Shown in pieces: positions 34,912 through 43,305 of a stretch of DNA of 64,000 nucleotides. The translations under genes were made by a program, and so were the position numbers. The notes below the pieces were generated by a model that saw only the letters and a program-made list of their open reading frames with translations, was not told the DNA's origin and did not search any database. The stretch's first letter is position 1, and every line of letters starts with the position of its first letter. Source of the DNA: Streptomyces sp. NBC_01716 (GTDB lineage: Bacteria > Actinomycetota > Actinomycetes > Streptomycetales > Streptomycetaceae); NCBI RefSeq assembly GCF_036248275.1, contig NZ_CP109181.1, positions 1,426,001-1,490,000 on the forward strand, in the 5' to 3' direction.

Positions 34912-36870
34912 GTGAAAAGCAGCGCAAGAAGGCGGGATCGCACGCCGAAGACCTACGCCAGGCTCGAACACCCGCTGGTACGGGACGAGAAGGGCGGCCC
35001 GTTCCGGCGGGCGACCTGGGAGGAAGCACTGGACCGGGCAGCCGCCGGACTGGGTGCCGCACGCGGTGCGTTCGGCATGTTCTCCTGCGCCCGTGCCACG
35101 AACGAGATGAACTACGTCGCGCAGAAGTTCGCGCGCGTGGTGATGGGCACCAACAACGTCGACTCCTGCAACCGCACGTGTCACGCACCGAGCGTCGCCG
35201 GCCTCTCCGCGGCCTTCGGCTCCGGCGGCGGCACCTCCTCCTACGAGGAGGTCGAGCACACGGACCTGATCGTGATGTGGGGCTCCAACGCCCGCTTCGC
35301 GCACCCGATCTTCTTCCAGCACGTGCTCAAGGGCATCAGGAACGGCGCGCGGATGTACGCCGTCGATCCCCGCCGCACGTCCACGGCCGAGTGGGCCGAG
35401 AGCTGGATGGGACTCAACGTCGGCACGGACATCCCGCTGGCGCACGCCGTCGGCCGCGAGATCATCCACGCCGGGCTGCACAACAAGGCGTTCATCGAGC
35501 AGGCCACCACCGGCTTCGAGGAGTACGCGGCCGAGGTCGAGCCGTGGACCCTCGGTGTGGCCGAGAAGGTCACGGGCGTACCCGCCGCGGCGATCCGCGA
35601 CCTCGCCCACGCCTACGCCCGCGCCGAGCGGGCCCAGTTGTGCTGGACGCTCGGCATCACCGAGCACCACAACGGCACGGACAACGTCCGGGCGCTGATC
35701 AACCTGTCGCTGCTCACCGGGCACGTCGGGCGGTACGGCTCCGGGGTCCAGCCCCTGCGCGGGCAGAACAACGTGCAGGGCGGCGGCGACATGGGGGCCA
35801 TCCCCAACCGGCTGCCGGGCTTCCAGGACATCCTCGAACCTGACATCCGGCAGAAGTTCGAGACCGCGTGGGACACCGTGATCCAGCCCCACTACGGCCT
35901 CAACCTGACCGACATGTTCGAGGCGATGGAGACCGGCGACCTCAAGGCCGTCTACTGCATCGGCGAGAACCCCGCGCAGTCCGAGGCCGACAGCGAGCAG
36001 GCGGTCGACCGGCTCAAGGCGCTCGACTTCCTGGTGGTGCAGGACATCTTCCTCACCAGGACCGCCGAGTTGGCCGACGTGATCCTGCCCGCCACCGCGG
36101 CGTGGTGCGAGACCGACGGCACCACCACCAACAGCGAACGCCGCGTCCAGCGCGTCCGCAAGGCGATCGACCCGCCGGGCGAGGCGCGCGAGGACATCGA
36201 CATCATCTGCGACCTGGCCGCCAGGCTCGGTCACCCGTGGAAGTTCGCGGACGCCGAGACCGTCTGGAACGAGCTGCGCGAACTGTCGCCCGACCACTAC
36301 GGGATGACGTACGACCGGCTGGTCGAGCACCACGGCATCCAGTGGCCGTGCCCCGACACCGAGCGGCTCGAACCCACCTATCTGCACGGCAGGTTGTGGG
36401 AGGCGGACCCCGCCAAGCGCGGCAGGCTCGCCCCGTTCGGGATCGTCGAGCACGACCCGCCGGTGGATCTGACGGACGAGCAGTACCCGATCAGGCTCAC
36501 CACCGGGCGCCGGCTCGACTCGTACAACACCGGTGTGCAGAGCGGGAGTTTCCCCTCCCCGATGCGCCGCGGCGAGTACGTGGAGCTGTGCCCGGAGGAC
36601 GCGGAGAAGTACGGCGTCCAGGTCGGCGAGGAGGTCCAGATCTCCTCACGGCGCGGCACGGTGCGGGCACCGGTGTGGATCGACCCGGGGCTCCGTCCCG
36701 GGCTGGCGTTCATGACCATGCATTTCCCGGACGAGGTGGACACCAACCAGCTGACGATCGAGGCGAACTGCCCCATCGCCGGCACCGCCGAGTTCAAGGC
36801 GTCGGCCATCCGGATCGAGAAGTTGCCCGCGAGCGTGACAGAGATGTCCGCGACAGCAGCGAGGAGCTGA
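34912..36870 (+). CDS. Formate dehydrogenase catalytic (molybdopterin) subunit lacking its N-terminal Fe-S segment
   Basis: A 652-residue molybdenum-bis-MGD oxidoreductase. The expected metal ligand is Cys90 in NNVDSCNRTCHAPSVAGL, followed by His91, the position of selenocysteine in E. coli FdhH, so this is a cysteine-type enzyme. Further landmarks are VDPRRTSTAEWAESW, NVQGGGDMGAIPN, IGENPAQSEAD, LPATAAWCETDGT and the C-terminal MGD domain (RLTTGRRLDSYNTG). The normal N-terminal CxxCxxxC cluster domain is absent. It is found instead at the end of the third gene. GTG at 34912 has GAGGGAG 6 bases before it; an in-frame ATG at 34897 is the alternative. The protein oxidises formate to CO2 in the cytoplasm with its NADH-linked partners. 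Confidence 0.87.
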   Translation: MKSSARRRDRTPKTYARLEHPLVRDEKGGPFRRATWEEALDRAAAGLGAARGAFGMFSCARATNEMNYVAQKFARVVMGTNNVDSCNRTCHAPSVAGLSAAFGSGGGTSSYEEVEHTDLIVMWGSNARFAHPIFFQHVLKGIRNGARMYAVDPRRTSTAEWAESWMGLNVGTDIPLAHAVGREIIHAGLHNKAFIEQATTGFEEYAAEVEPWTLGVAEKVTGVPAAAIRDLAHAYARAERAQLCWTLGITEHHNGTDNVRALINLSLLTGHVGRYGSGVQPLRGQNNVQGGGDMGAIPNRLPGFQDILEPDIRQKFETAWDTVIQPHYGLNLTDMFEAMETGDLKAVYCIGENPAQSEADSEQAVDRLKALDFLVVQDIFLTRTAELADVILPATAAWCETDGTTTNSERRVQRVRKAIDPPGEAREDIDIICDLAARLGHPWKFADAETVWNELRELSPDHYGMTYDRLVEHHGIQWPCPDTERLEPTYLHGRLWEADPAKRGRLAPFGIVEHDPPVDLTDEQYPIRLTTGRRLDSYNTGVQSGSFPSPMRRGEYVELCPEDAEKYGVQVGEEVQISSRRGTVRAPVWIDPGLRPGLAFMTMHFPDEVDTNQLTIEANCPIAGTAEFKASAIRIEKLPASVTEMSATAARS

Positions 36871-36876
36871 GAATCA

Positions 36877-38925
36877 GTGGACCTGCACTTCGGTGACAGC
36901 AAACCGACGGACGAGGAACGGGCGGCGGTCGACTCGCTGCTGGGCCCCGCGACGTCGGCGTGGGAAGGCGCGGAAGACCGTTCGGACACGGATCTGCGCT
37001 GGGCTCGCGGTGGTCGCGAGGCACGCGAACGGCGCGACCTGCTGTTGCCGGGGTTGCATGCCATCAACGACCGCGTGGGCTGGATCAGCGAGGGCGCGCT
37101 CGCCTACCTCTGCCGCCGGCTCACGGTGCCGCCGGCGGAGGCGTACGGCGTGGCCACGTTCTACGCCATGTTCGCGGTCAAGCCCCGGCCCGCCAAGGTG
37201 CTGCACGTCTGCACCGACCTGGCGTGCGCGGGGAACGGCTCCGCGAAGCTCTGCGCGGACCTGGAGGAACGCATAGGTGCCGCGGGCTCGGCGGCGGACG
37301 GCGTCGTATGGCAGCCGAGCCCGTGCCTGGGCCTGTGCGAACGGGCCCCGGCCGCACTGGTGTTGCAGGCGGGCACCCCGTCCGACACGGTCCCCGCGCA
37401 GCGGGACCCCCGGCTCAGGGACGTCGTCGCCGCGGCGCCCGCGCGCCTCGCCGGCCAGACCGACGAGACCGCGGACGCCGACGGCTCCGCTGTCACGCCC
37501 ATCCGGGCCGACCTCGCCCCGAACGGCGCGGTGGTCACGCCCCTGCGGGCGCACCCCAACGGATCGTCCGCCGAACCCGCCCCACGGCGGCAGGCGTTCG
37601 CCGTCGTCGGCCCCGCCACCGTCGACGCACTGGTCGAGGCCGCCACGGCTCCGGAGGACGCCCCCGATGAGCCCTCCGCCGCCCTGGCCGTACCGCAGGC
37701 CGGGCAGGAGGGCCTGATGCTGCTCCAGCGGATCGGCGTCGTCGATCCGTACAGCATCGACGACTACCGGGCGCACGGCGGCTACCACGCCCTGCGGACC
37801 GCCTTCGACATCGGACCCGCCGGGGTGATCCGCGAGGTCACCGACTCCGGGCTGCTCGGCCGCGGCGGCGCGGCCTTCCCCACCGGGCGCAAGTGGCAGG
37901 CCACCGCCTCCCAGCCCGACCGGCCCCACTACCTCGTCTGCAACGCCGACGAGTCGGAGCCCGGCACCTTCAAGGACCGGGTGATCATGGAGGGCGACCC
38001 GTTCGCCCTGATCGAGGCCATGACCATCGCCGGTTACGCCACCGGCGCCCATGTCGGCTACCTCTATCTGCGCGGCGAGTACCCGCGCGCCCTGCACCGC
38101 CTGGAGAACGCCATCACCCAGGCCCGCCTGCGCGGCTTCCTCGGTGACGACGTACTCGGCCAGGGCTACGCGTTCGACATCGAGATCCGCCGGGGCGCCG
38201 GCGCCTACATCTGCGGTGAGGAGACGGCCCTCTTCAACTCCATCGAGGGCTTCCGCGGCGAACCGCGCTCCAAGCCGCCGTTCCCGGTCGAGAAGGGGCT
38301 GTTCGGCAAGCCGACGGCCGCCAACAACGTCGAGACGCTCATCAACGTGCTGCCCATCCTGACGATGGGGGCCGAGGCGTACGCGGCGATCGGCACCGCC
38401 AACTCCACCGGACCCAAGCTGTTCTGCGTCTCGGGCAGCGTCGAGCGGCCCGGCATCTACGAGCTGCCGTTCGGCGCCACGCTCGGTGATCTCCTCGACC
38501 TCGCGGGCACCCCGACCGAGATCCAGGCGATCCTGCTCGGCGGCGCGGCGGGCGGATTCGTACGGCCCGACGAGCGGGACATCCCGCTCACCTTCGAGGG
38601 GACCAGGGCCGCAGGCACCACCCTCGGCTCCGGCGTGATCCTGGTCATGGACGACACCGTCGGCCTGCCCCGGACACTGCTGCGCATCGCCGAGTTCTTC
38701 CGCGACGAGTCCTGCGGTCAGTGCGTGCCCTGCCGGGTCGGCACCGTCCGCCAGGAGGAAGCGCTGCACCGCATCAAGGACCGTACGGGCGCCGAGGCGT
38801 CCGACGACGTCGCGCTGCTGCGCGAGGTCGGTCAGACCATGCGCGACGCCTCCATCTGCGGTCTGGGACAGACCGCGTGGAATGCCGTCGAGTCCGCCAT
38901 CGACCGTCTGGGGGCTTTCAAGTGA
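36877..38925 (+). CDS. NAD-linked formate dehydrogenase subunit, fused FdsG/FdsB (NuoE/NuoF-like)
   Basis: A 682-residue fusion. Residues about 1-165 resemble the NuoE/FdsG thioredoxin-fold [2Fe-2S] protein (VCTDLACAGNGSAKLC, SPCLGLCE). A proline/alanine-rich linker (about 166-270) leads to a NuoF/FdsB module: GLLGRGGAAFPTGRKW and CNADESEPGTFKDR for FMN and NADH, GAGAYICGEETALFNSIEG, and the [4Fe-4S] motif ESCGQCVPCRVG with a later SICGLG. It passes electrons from formate to NAD. The GTG at 36877 is 6 bases after the catalytic gene and its end overlaps the next gene as GTGA. FdsG and FdsB are separate in most proteobacteria. Confidence 0.87.
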   Translation: MDLHFGDSKPTDEERAAVDSLLGPATSAWEGAEDRSDTDLRWARGGREARERRDLLLPGLHAINDRVGWISEGALAYLCRRLTVPPAEAYGVATFYAMFAVKPRPAKVLHVCTDLACAGNGSAKLCADLEERIGAAGSAADGVVWQPSPCLGLCERAPAALVLQAGTPSDTVPAQRDPRLRDVVAAAPARLAGQTDETADADGSAVTPIRADLAPNGAVVTPLRAHPNGSSAEPAPRRQAFAVVGPATVDALVEAATAPEDAPDEPSAALAVPQAGQEGLMLLQRIGVVDPYSIDDYRAHGGYHALRTAFDIGPAGVIREVTDSGLLGRGGAAFPTGRKWQATASQPDRPHYLVCNADESEPGTFKDRVIMEGDPFALIEAMTIAGYATGAHVGYLYLRGEYPRALHRLENAITQARLRGFLGDDVLGQGYAFDIEIRRGAGAYICGEETALFNSIEGFRGEPRSKPPFPVEKGLFGKPTAANNVETLINVLPILTMGAEAYAAIGTANSTGPKLFCVSGSVERPGIYELPFGATLGDLLDLAGTPTEIQAILLGGAAGGFVRPDERDIPLTFEGTRAAGTTLGSGVILVMDDTVGLPRTLLRIAEFFRDESCGQCVPCRVGTVRQEEALHRIKDRTGAEASDDVALLREVGQTMRDASICGLGQTAWNAVESAIDRLGAFK

Positions 38926-39779
38926 CCGTCATACCTCTTCAACTGCCGCGCCGGCTCCTTGAGTTCACACTCGACGGCGAACCCGTCCGGGTCCCCGAGG
39001 GGTCCACGATCCTGGACGCCTGCCGGGCCGCCGGCAAGGACATCCCGACGCTCTGCGAAGGCGACACGCTCACCCCGAAGAACGCGTGCCGGGTCTGCGT
39101 CGTCGAGGTCGAGGGCGCCCGTACGCTCGCCCCGGCCTGCTCGCGCCGCGCCGAGGCCGGCATGGAGGTGAAGACGGACTCCGAGCGCGCCCGGACCAGC
39201 CGCAAGGTCGTCCTGGAACTGCTCGCTTCGTCCACCGACCTCTCCACGACACCGCGCGCGGCCGAATGGATCAAGGAGTACGAGGCGAAGCCCGACCGGT
39301 TCGGGCCCGACGCCGCCCGGGTCAACGAGACACCGAAGATCGACAACGATCTCTACGTCCGGGACCTCGACAAATGCATCCTCTGCTACAAGTGTGTGGA
39401 CGCCTGCGGCGACCAGTGGCAGAACACCTTCGCCATCTCCGTCGCCGGCCGCGGCTTCGACGCCCGTATCTCCACCGAACACGCCGTGGCGCTCCCGGAA
39501 TCCGCGTGCGTCTACTGCGGCAACTGCATTGAGGTCTGCCCCACGGGCGCCCTCAGCTTCAAGTCGGAATTCGACATGCGCGAGGCCGGGACCTGGAACG
39601 AGTCGGCGCAGACGGAGACCACCACCATCTGCGCGTACTGCGGCGTGGGCTGCAACCTCACCCTGCACGTACAGGACAATGAGATCGTCAAGGTCACCTC
39701 ACCGCACGACAATCCGGTGACCCACGGCAACCTGTGCATCAAGGGCCGCTTCGGCTACCAGCACGCGCAGCAGCACTAG
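38922..39779 (+). CDS. Iron-sulphur electron-transfer subunit of formate dehydrogenase carrying the catalytic subunit's N-terminal cluster domain
   Basis: A 285-residue protein. A plant-type [2Fe-2S] domain uses C45, C56, C59 and C73. Two [4Fe-4S] ferredoxin motifs follow (C152-C155-C158-C162 and C196-C199-C202-C206). The C-terminus is the opening [4Fe-4S] segment of a molybdopterin enzyme: CAYCGVGC with C237, C240, C244 and C272 (GNLCIKGRFG), after which the chain ends. In the standard FdsA polypeptide these parts and the catalytic body are one chain. The His-Cys cluster motif usually found between the first and second modules is not visible (ASSTDLSTTPRAAEW instead). GTG start overlaps the previous stop by four bases. 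Confidence 0.85.
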   Translation: MTVIPLQLPRRLLEFTLDGEPVRVPEGSTILDACRAAGKDIPTLCEGDTLTPKNACRVCVVEVEGARTLAPACSRRAEAGMEVKTDSERARTSRKVVLELLASSTDLSTTPRAAEWIKEYEAKPDRFGPDAARVNETPKIDNDLYVRDLDKCILCYKCVDACGDQWQNTFAISVAGRGFDARISTEHAVALPESACVYCGNCIEVCPTGALSFKSEFDMREAGTWNESAQTETTTICAYCGVGCNLTLHVQDNEIVKVTSPHDNPVTHGNLCIKGRFGYQHAQQH

Positions 39780-39821
39780 CCCGAGCAGTACGCGACCGAG
39801 CGAGGAACAGGAAGGATCGAC

Positions 39822-40661
39822 ATGGGACGGGTCACCGAACGCCGCCGCACCATCCGCATCAGGGACGGTGCCATCACCACCCGTCCCGACACCCTCGTCT
39901 CCGAGGAGCCCATGGAGATCCGGCTGAACGGCAAGCCGCTCGCCATCACCATGCGCACCCCCGGAGACGACTTCGCGCTCGCGAGCGGATTCCTCGTCAG
40001 TGAGGGCGTCCTCGGCTCGGCCGACGACGTCCGGTCGATCGTGTACTGCGCCGGGGCGACGGACGACGGCAAGAACACGTACAACGTGGTGGACGTCCAG
40101 CTCGCGCCCGGCGTCCCGTTGCCGGACATCACGCTGGAGCGCAACGTCTACACCACGTCGTCGTGCGGCCTCTGCGGCAAGGCCAGCCTCGACGCCGTAC
40201 GCACCACGGCCCGGTTCCCGATCGCCGACACTCCCCCGGTCCGGGTCGAACCGGCTCTGCTTTCCGGCCTCCCCGACCGGTTGCGGGCGGCACAGCAGGT
40301 CTTCGACCGGACCGGGGGTCTGCACGCCGCGGCCCTCTTCTCCGAGACCGGCGAACTCCTCGACATCCGCGAGGACGTGGGCCGCCACAACGCCGTCGAC
40401 AAACTCGTCGGACGGGCGCTCCAGCAAGGCCTGCTGCCGCTCTCGCGGGCGATCCTGCTGGTCTCGGGGCGGGCGTCCTTCGAACTCGCCCAGAAGGCGG
40501 TGATGGCCGGAATCCCGGTCCTGGCGGCGGTCTCCGCACCGTCGTCGCTCGCCGTCGACCTCGCCGCGGAGACGGGGCTGACTCTCGTCGGCTTCCTCCG
40601 CGGCCCCTCCATGAACGTGTATGCCGGCGACGACCGCATCGCCCTCCACAGCGAGGTGTGA
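39822..40661 (+). CDS. fdhD: Formate dehydrogenase accessory sulfurtransferase
   Basis: A 279-residue FdhD protein. The sulphur-carrying motif is Cys115-Gly-Leu-Cys118 in SSCGLCGKASL. Family segments EEPMEIRLNGKPLAITMRTP, FALASGFLVSEGVL, EDVGRHNAVDKLVG and SGRASFELAQKA are present. FdhD hands sulphur from a cysteine desulfurase to the bis-MGD cofactor, which formate dehydrogenase needs for activity. It starts 42 bases after the last structural gene, completing a four-gene operon. The gene is followed by a clear terminator. Confidence 0.93.
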   Translation: MGRVTERRRTIRIRDGAITTRPDTLVSEEPMEIRLNGKPLAITMRTPGDDFALASGFLVSEGVLGSADDVRSIVYCAGATDDGKNTYNVVDVQLAPGVPLPDITLERNVYTTSSCGLCGKASLDAVRTTARFPIADTPPVRVEPALLSGLPDRLRAAQQVFDRTGGLHAAALFSETGELLDIREDVGRHNAVDKLVGRALQQGLLPLSRAILLVSGRASFELAQKAVMAGIPVLAAVSAPSSLAVDLAAETGLTLVGFLRGPSMNVYAGDDRIALHSEV

Positions 40662-40694
40662 CGCGCTGCCGCTGCACGGGATACACGGGATAAG

Positions 40695-40734
40695 GACCCG
40701 GCCGGCGGGGAGCGCCCCCTGCGCCGGCCGGGTC
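40695..40734. terminator. Hairpin after fdhD
   Basis: GACCCGGCCGGCG (40695-40707) pairs perfectly with CGCCGGCCGGGTC (40722-40734) around a 14-base loop. It lies between converging fdhD and the transporter gene and may act on both strands. Confidence 0.85.
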
Positions 40735-40805
40735 TGGTCCCCCTCTTTCTGGGGGCTCGGTTCTGCTCCGGGGCGCTTTGAGCCGGTGTCGACGGTCGAC
40801 CGTGC

Positions 40806-41954
40806 TCAGCCCCTCGTTCCTCGGGGCCTCTGCGCGCTCTCCCTTTCGACACCGGCGCGCCCCTTCGGCTCACTCGCCGATGAGGCGGGCCGGGCCGGTT
40901 CGGTCAGTTGGGGTTCAGGCGGTCCCGTGAGGGGTTCAGGCCTGTCCTTCGAGCGGTGCTTGGCGATCACCGCGCAGACCACCAGCTGAACCATGTGGAA
41001 CAGCATCAACGGCAGTACCGCCAGGCTCGCCTGCGCTCCGAACAGCACGCTCGCCATCGGCAGCCCGGCCGCGAGGCTCTTCTTCGAGCCCGCGAACTGG
41101 ATCGCCACCCGGTCCGCCCTGCCGAAGCCCAGCCGCCGCGAGCCGTACCAGCTGATCGTCAGCATCGCCGCGAGCAGCACCACCTCGACCGCGAACAGCG
41201 CGCCGAGCCGCGCCGGAGTGACCTGGTGCCAGATGCCGGCGACCATGCCCTGGCTGAAGGCCGTGTAGACGACCAGCAGGATCGAGCCGCGGTCCACCCG
41301 GCCCAGCAGTGTGCGGTGGCGGGCGAGGAAGCCGCCGACCCAGCGCCGTAGCAACTGCCCCGCCACGAACGGCAGCAGCAGCTGCGCCACGATCCGCAGC
41401 AGCGAGTCGGGCGAGAACCCGCTCGCGCCGCCGCCGAGCAGCAGGGCGGCGAGCAGCGGTGTCACCACGATGCCCGCGATGCTGGAGAAGGACCCGGCGC
41501 AGATCGCCGCGGGGACGTTGCCCCGTGCCATGGACGTGAAGGCGATGGACGACTGGATCGTCGACGGGACCAGGCAGAGGAAGAGCAGCCCGTTGTAGAG
41601 CTCGGGTGTCAGGACGTAGGGCACGAGCCCGCGCGCTGCCAGCCCCAGCACCGGGAAGATCAGGAACGTGCAGGCCAGGACGGTCAGATGGAGCCGCCAG
41701 CTCTTGAGGCCGTCCATCGCCTCACGGGTCGAGAGCCGGGCGCCGTACAGGAAGAAGAGCAGCGCGACCGCGCCGGTCGACGCCCCGCCGACGACGTCCG
41801 CCGTGGTGCCGGACGCGGGCAGCAGTGCCGCGAGGGCGACGGTGCCGAGGAGGGCGAGGATGTACGGGTCGAGGGGCAGCCGAAACGGCAGCCGCCGGGA
41901 CCGGGGGGACGGGGGCGACGGGGGCGACGGGGGCGGCGTACGGCGGCGGTTCAT
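40806..41954 (-). CDS. SBF-like (bile acid:sodium symporter family) transporter
   Basis: A 382-residue membrane protein with about ten hydrophobic segments (from PLDPYILALLGTVALAALL on), conserved FFLYGARLSTREA, CLVPSTIQSSIAFTSMARGN and FAGSKKSLAAGLPMASVLFG. This is the SBF-like (YfeH-type) branch of the bile acid/sodium symporter family; substrate unknown. A proline/serine-rich N-terminal tail and a hydrophilic C-terminal tail of about 45 residues extend into the cytoplasm. ATG at 41954 is chosen as it opens just before the basic, proline-rich lead-in; a longer reading reaches 42041. The divergent LysR gene probably controls it. Confidence 0.82.
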   Translation of the reverse strand: MNRRRTPPPSPPSPPSPRSRRLPFRLPLDPYILALLGTVALAALLPASGTTADVVGGASTGAVALLFFLYGARLSTREAMDGLKSWRLHLTVLACTFLIFPVLGLAARGLVPYVLTPELYNGLLFLCLVPSTIQSSIAFTSMARGNVPAAICAGSFSSIAGIVVTPLLAALLLGGGASGFSPDSLLRIVAQLLLPFVAGQLLRRWVGGFLARHRTLLGRVDRGSILLVVYTAFSQGMVAGIWHQVTPARLGALFAVEVVLLAAMLTISWYGSRRLGFGRADRVAIQFAGSKKSLAAGLPMASVLFGAQASLAVLPLMLFHMVQLVVCAVIAKHRSKDRPEPLTGPPEPQLTEPARPASSASEPKGRAGVERESAQRPRGTRG

Positions 41955-42062
41955 GTGCTCCACTGGCTCTTGCTGTGCTCTGGATCTCGTACGCGTGCCG
42001 GATCTTGGTCCGTGTTCCGGGACGGATCGCGCGCTCTCCATGATCCAGGGACCGAGCTTGAT

Positions 42063-42109
42063 CGGGAATCCCGCATACGGCTCTGACTGTCATCATGATC
42101 CGCGATGAC
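42063..42109. promoter_or_regulatory. Candidate LysR operator in the divergent promoter
   Basis: Two inverted repeats lie close together: cggga-a-tcccg (42063-42073) and gtcatc-N9-gatgac (42089-42109). They sit between the divergent transporter and LysR genes. Paired half-sites of this kind fit a LysR-type T-N11-A style operator, and their position favours the start at 42129. Confidence 0.4.
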
Positions 42110-42128
42110 CCGGGCTACCCTGGGCCGC

Positions 42129-43034
42129 ATGTACGACATGTACGACCCCGCGCAGCTCCGCACGTTCCTGGCGGTGGCGCAGACCCTCAGCTTCACGCAG
42201 GCCGCGCGGCGTCTCGGCGTACGGCAGTCGACCGTCAGCCAGCACGTACGGCGGCTGGAGGCGGCGGCCGGGGACCGGCAGCTCTTCACACGGGACACGC
42301 ACAGTGTGGAGCTGACGGAGGACGGCGAGGCCATGCTCGGCTTCGCCCGTACGATCCTCGCGGCCCACGAGCGGGCGGCCGAGTACTTCTCCGGGACCCG
42401 GCTGCGCGGCAGGCTCCGTTTCGGCGCCTCCGAGGACTTCGTCCTGACGCGGCTGCCCGAGATCCTGGAGTCGTTCCGCACGGATCACCCCGAGGTCGAT
42501 CTGGAGCTGACCGTCGAACTGTCCGGCACGCTGCACGAGCGGCTGGCGGCCGGCGAGCTGGATCTGGTGCTGGCCAAGCGCCGGGGCGGTGACACGCACG
42601 GCGAGCTGGTCTGGCAGTCCACGCTGGTCTGGATCGGGGCGCCGCACGTGCGGATCGACCCCGAGCGTCCGGTGCCGCTGATCCTGTTCCCGGCGCCCGG
42701 CATCACCCGCGCCCGCGCGCTGGAGGTGCTGGAGGCGGACGGCCGCGCGTGGCGCATCGCCTGTACGAGCGCCAGCCTGAGCGGGCTGATCGCGGCGGCG
42801 CGGGCGGGTCTCGGCGTGATGGCGCACACCCGGGGGCTGATCCCACCGGGCCTGGTGCCGGTACCGGCCCGCGCGGCGCTGCCGGATCTCGGCGGCGTGG
42901 ACTTCGTGCTGCTGCACGGCCGGAAGCAGGCAGGACGGACCGCGCGAGCGTCGGACCGGAGCCCGGCGGACGCGCTCGCCGACGCCATCCTGGCGGGCGG
43001 CGACCGGCTGCACCGCCCGGCAGACGCACGCTGA
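42129..43034 (+). CDS. LysR-family transcriptional regulator
   Basis: About 301 residues from ATG at 42129 (309 if 42105 is used; both in frame, no strong ribosome site before either). The N-terminal helix-turn-helix is unmistakable: DPAQLRTFLAVAQTLSFTQAA, RLGVRQSTVSQHVRRLE. The C-terminal two-lobed effector domain begins about residue 90 (GRLRFGASEDF, LELTVELSGTLHERLAAGELDL). It probably controls the divergent SBF-like transporter in response to its substrate. The shorter start leaves the paired inverted repeats upstream of the gene. Confidence 0.87.
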   Translation: MYDMYDPAQLRTFLAVAQTLSFTQAARRLGVRQSTVSQHVRRLEAAAGDRQLFTRDTHSVELTEDGEAMLGFARTILAAHERAAEYFSGTRLRGRLRFGASEDFVLTRLPEILESFRTDHPEVDLELTVELSGTLHERLAAGELDLVLAKRRGGDTHGELVWQSTLVWIGAPHVRIDPERPVPLILFPAPGITRARALEVLEADGRAWRIACTSASLSGLIAAARAGLGVMAHTRGLIPPGLVPVPARAALPDLGGVDFVLLHGRKQAGRTARASDRSPADALADAILAGGDRLHRPADAR

Positions 43035-43084
43035 CCGACAAGAACCCGCCAGACCGAGGCACTGGTACAGGCCAAGCCTTTTCC

Positions 43085-43109
43085 CGGGGCGGGGTGCGTA
43101 ATCGCCCCG
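43085..43109 (+). terminator. Weak hairpin after the LysR gene
   Basis: CGGGGCG (43085-43091) pairs with CGCCCCG (43103-43109), loop 11 bases, 50 bases beyond the LysR stop. The gap 43110-43305 before the ligase start contains no further convincing feature. Confidence 0.4.
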
Positions 43110-43305
43110 TACAGATTCGGTGGAGATTCCCCCAAGGCACACTTACTCTTCGGTCAGAAGCGTGTCCCGAGTCTCTTCTCAACTCCGGCTTCCGGCCTCT
43201 GACCTGCACCGATACCGCAAGGTGCCACTTGCGTCCACCCCCTCCCGCCGGGCTGCCCCTTGGGGTACCGTCACGGCGCCGTGCGGAGCCACAAGGAGCA
43301 GGTCA

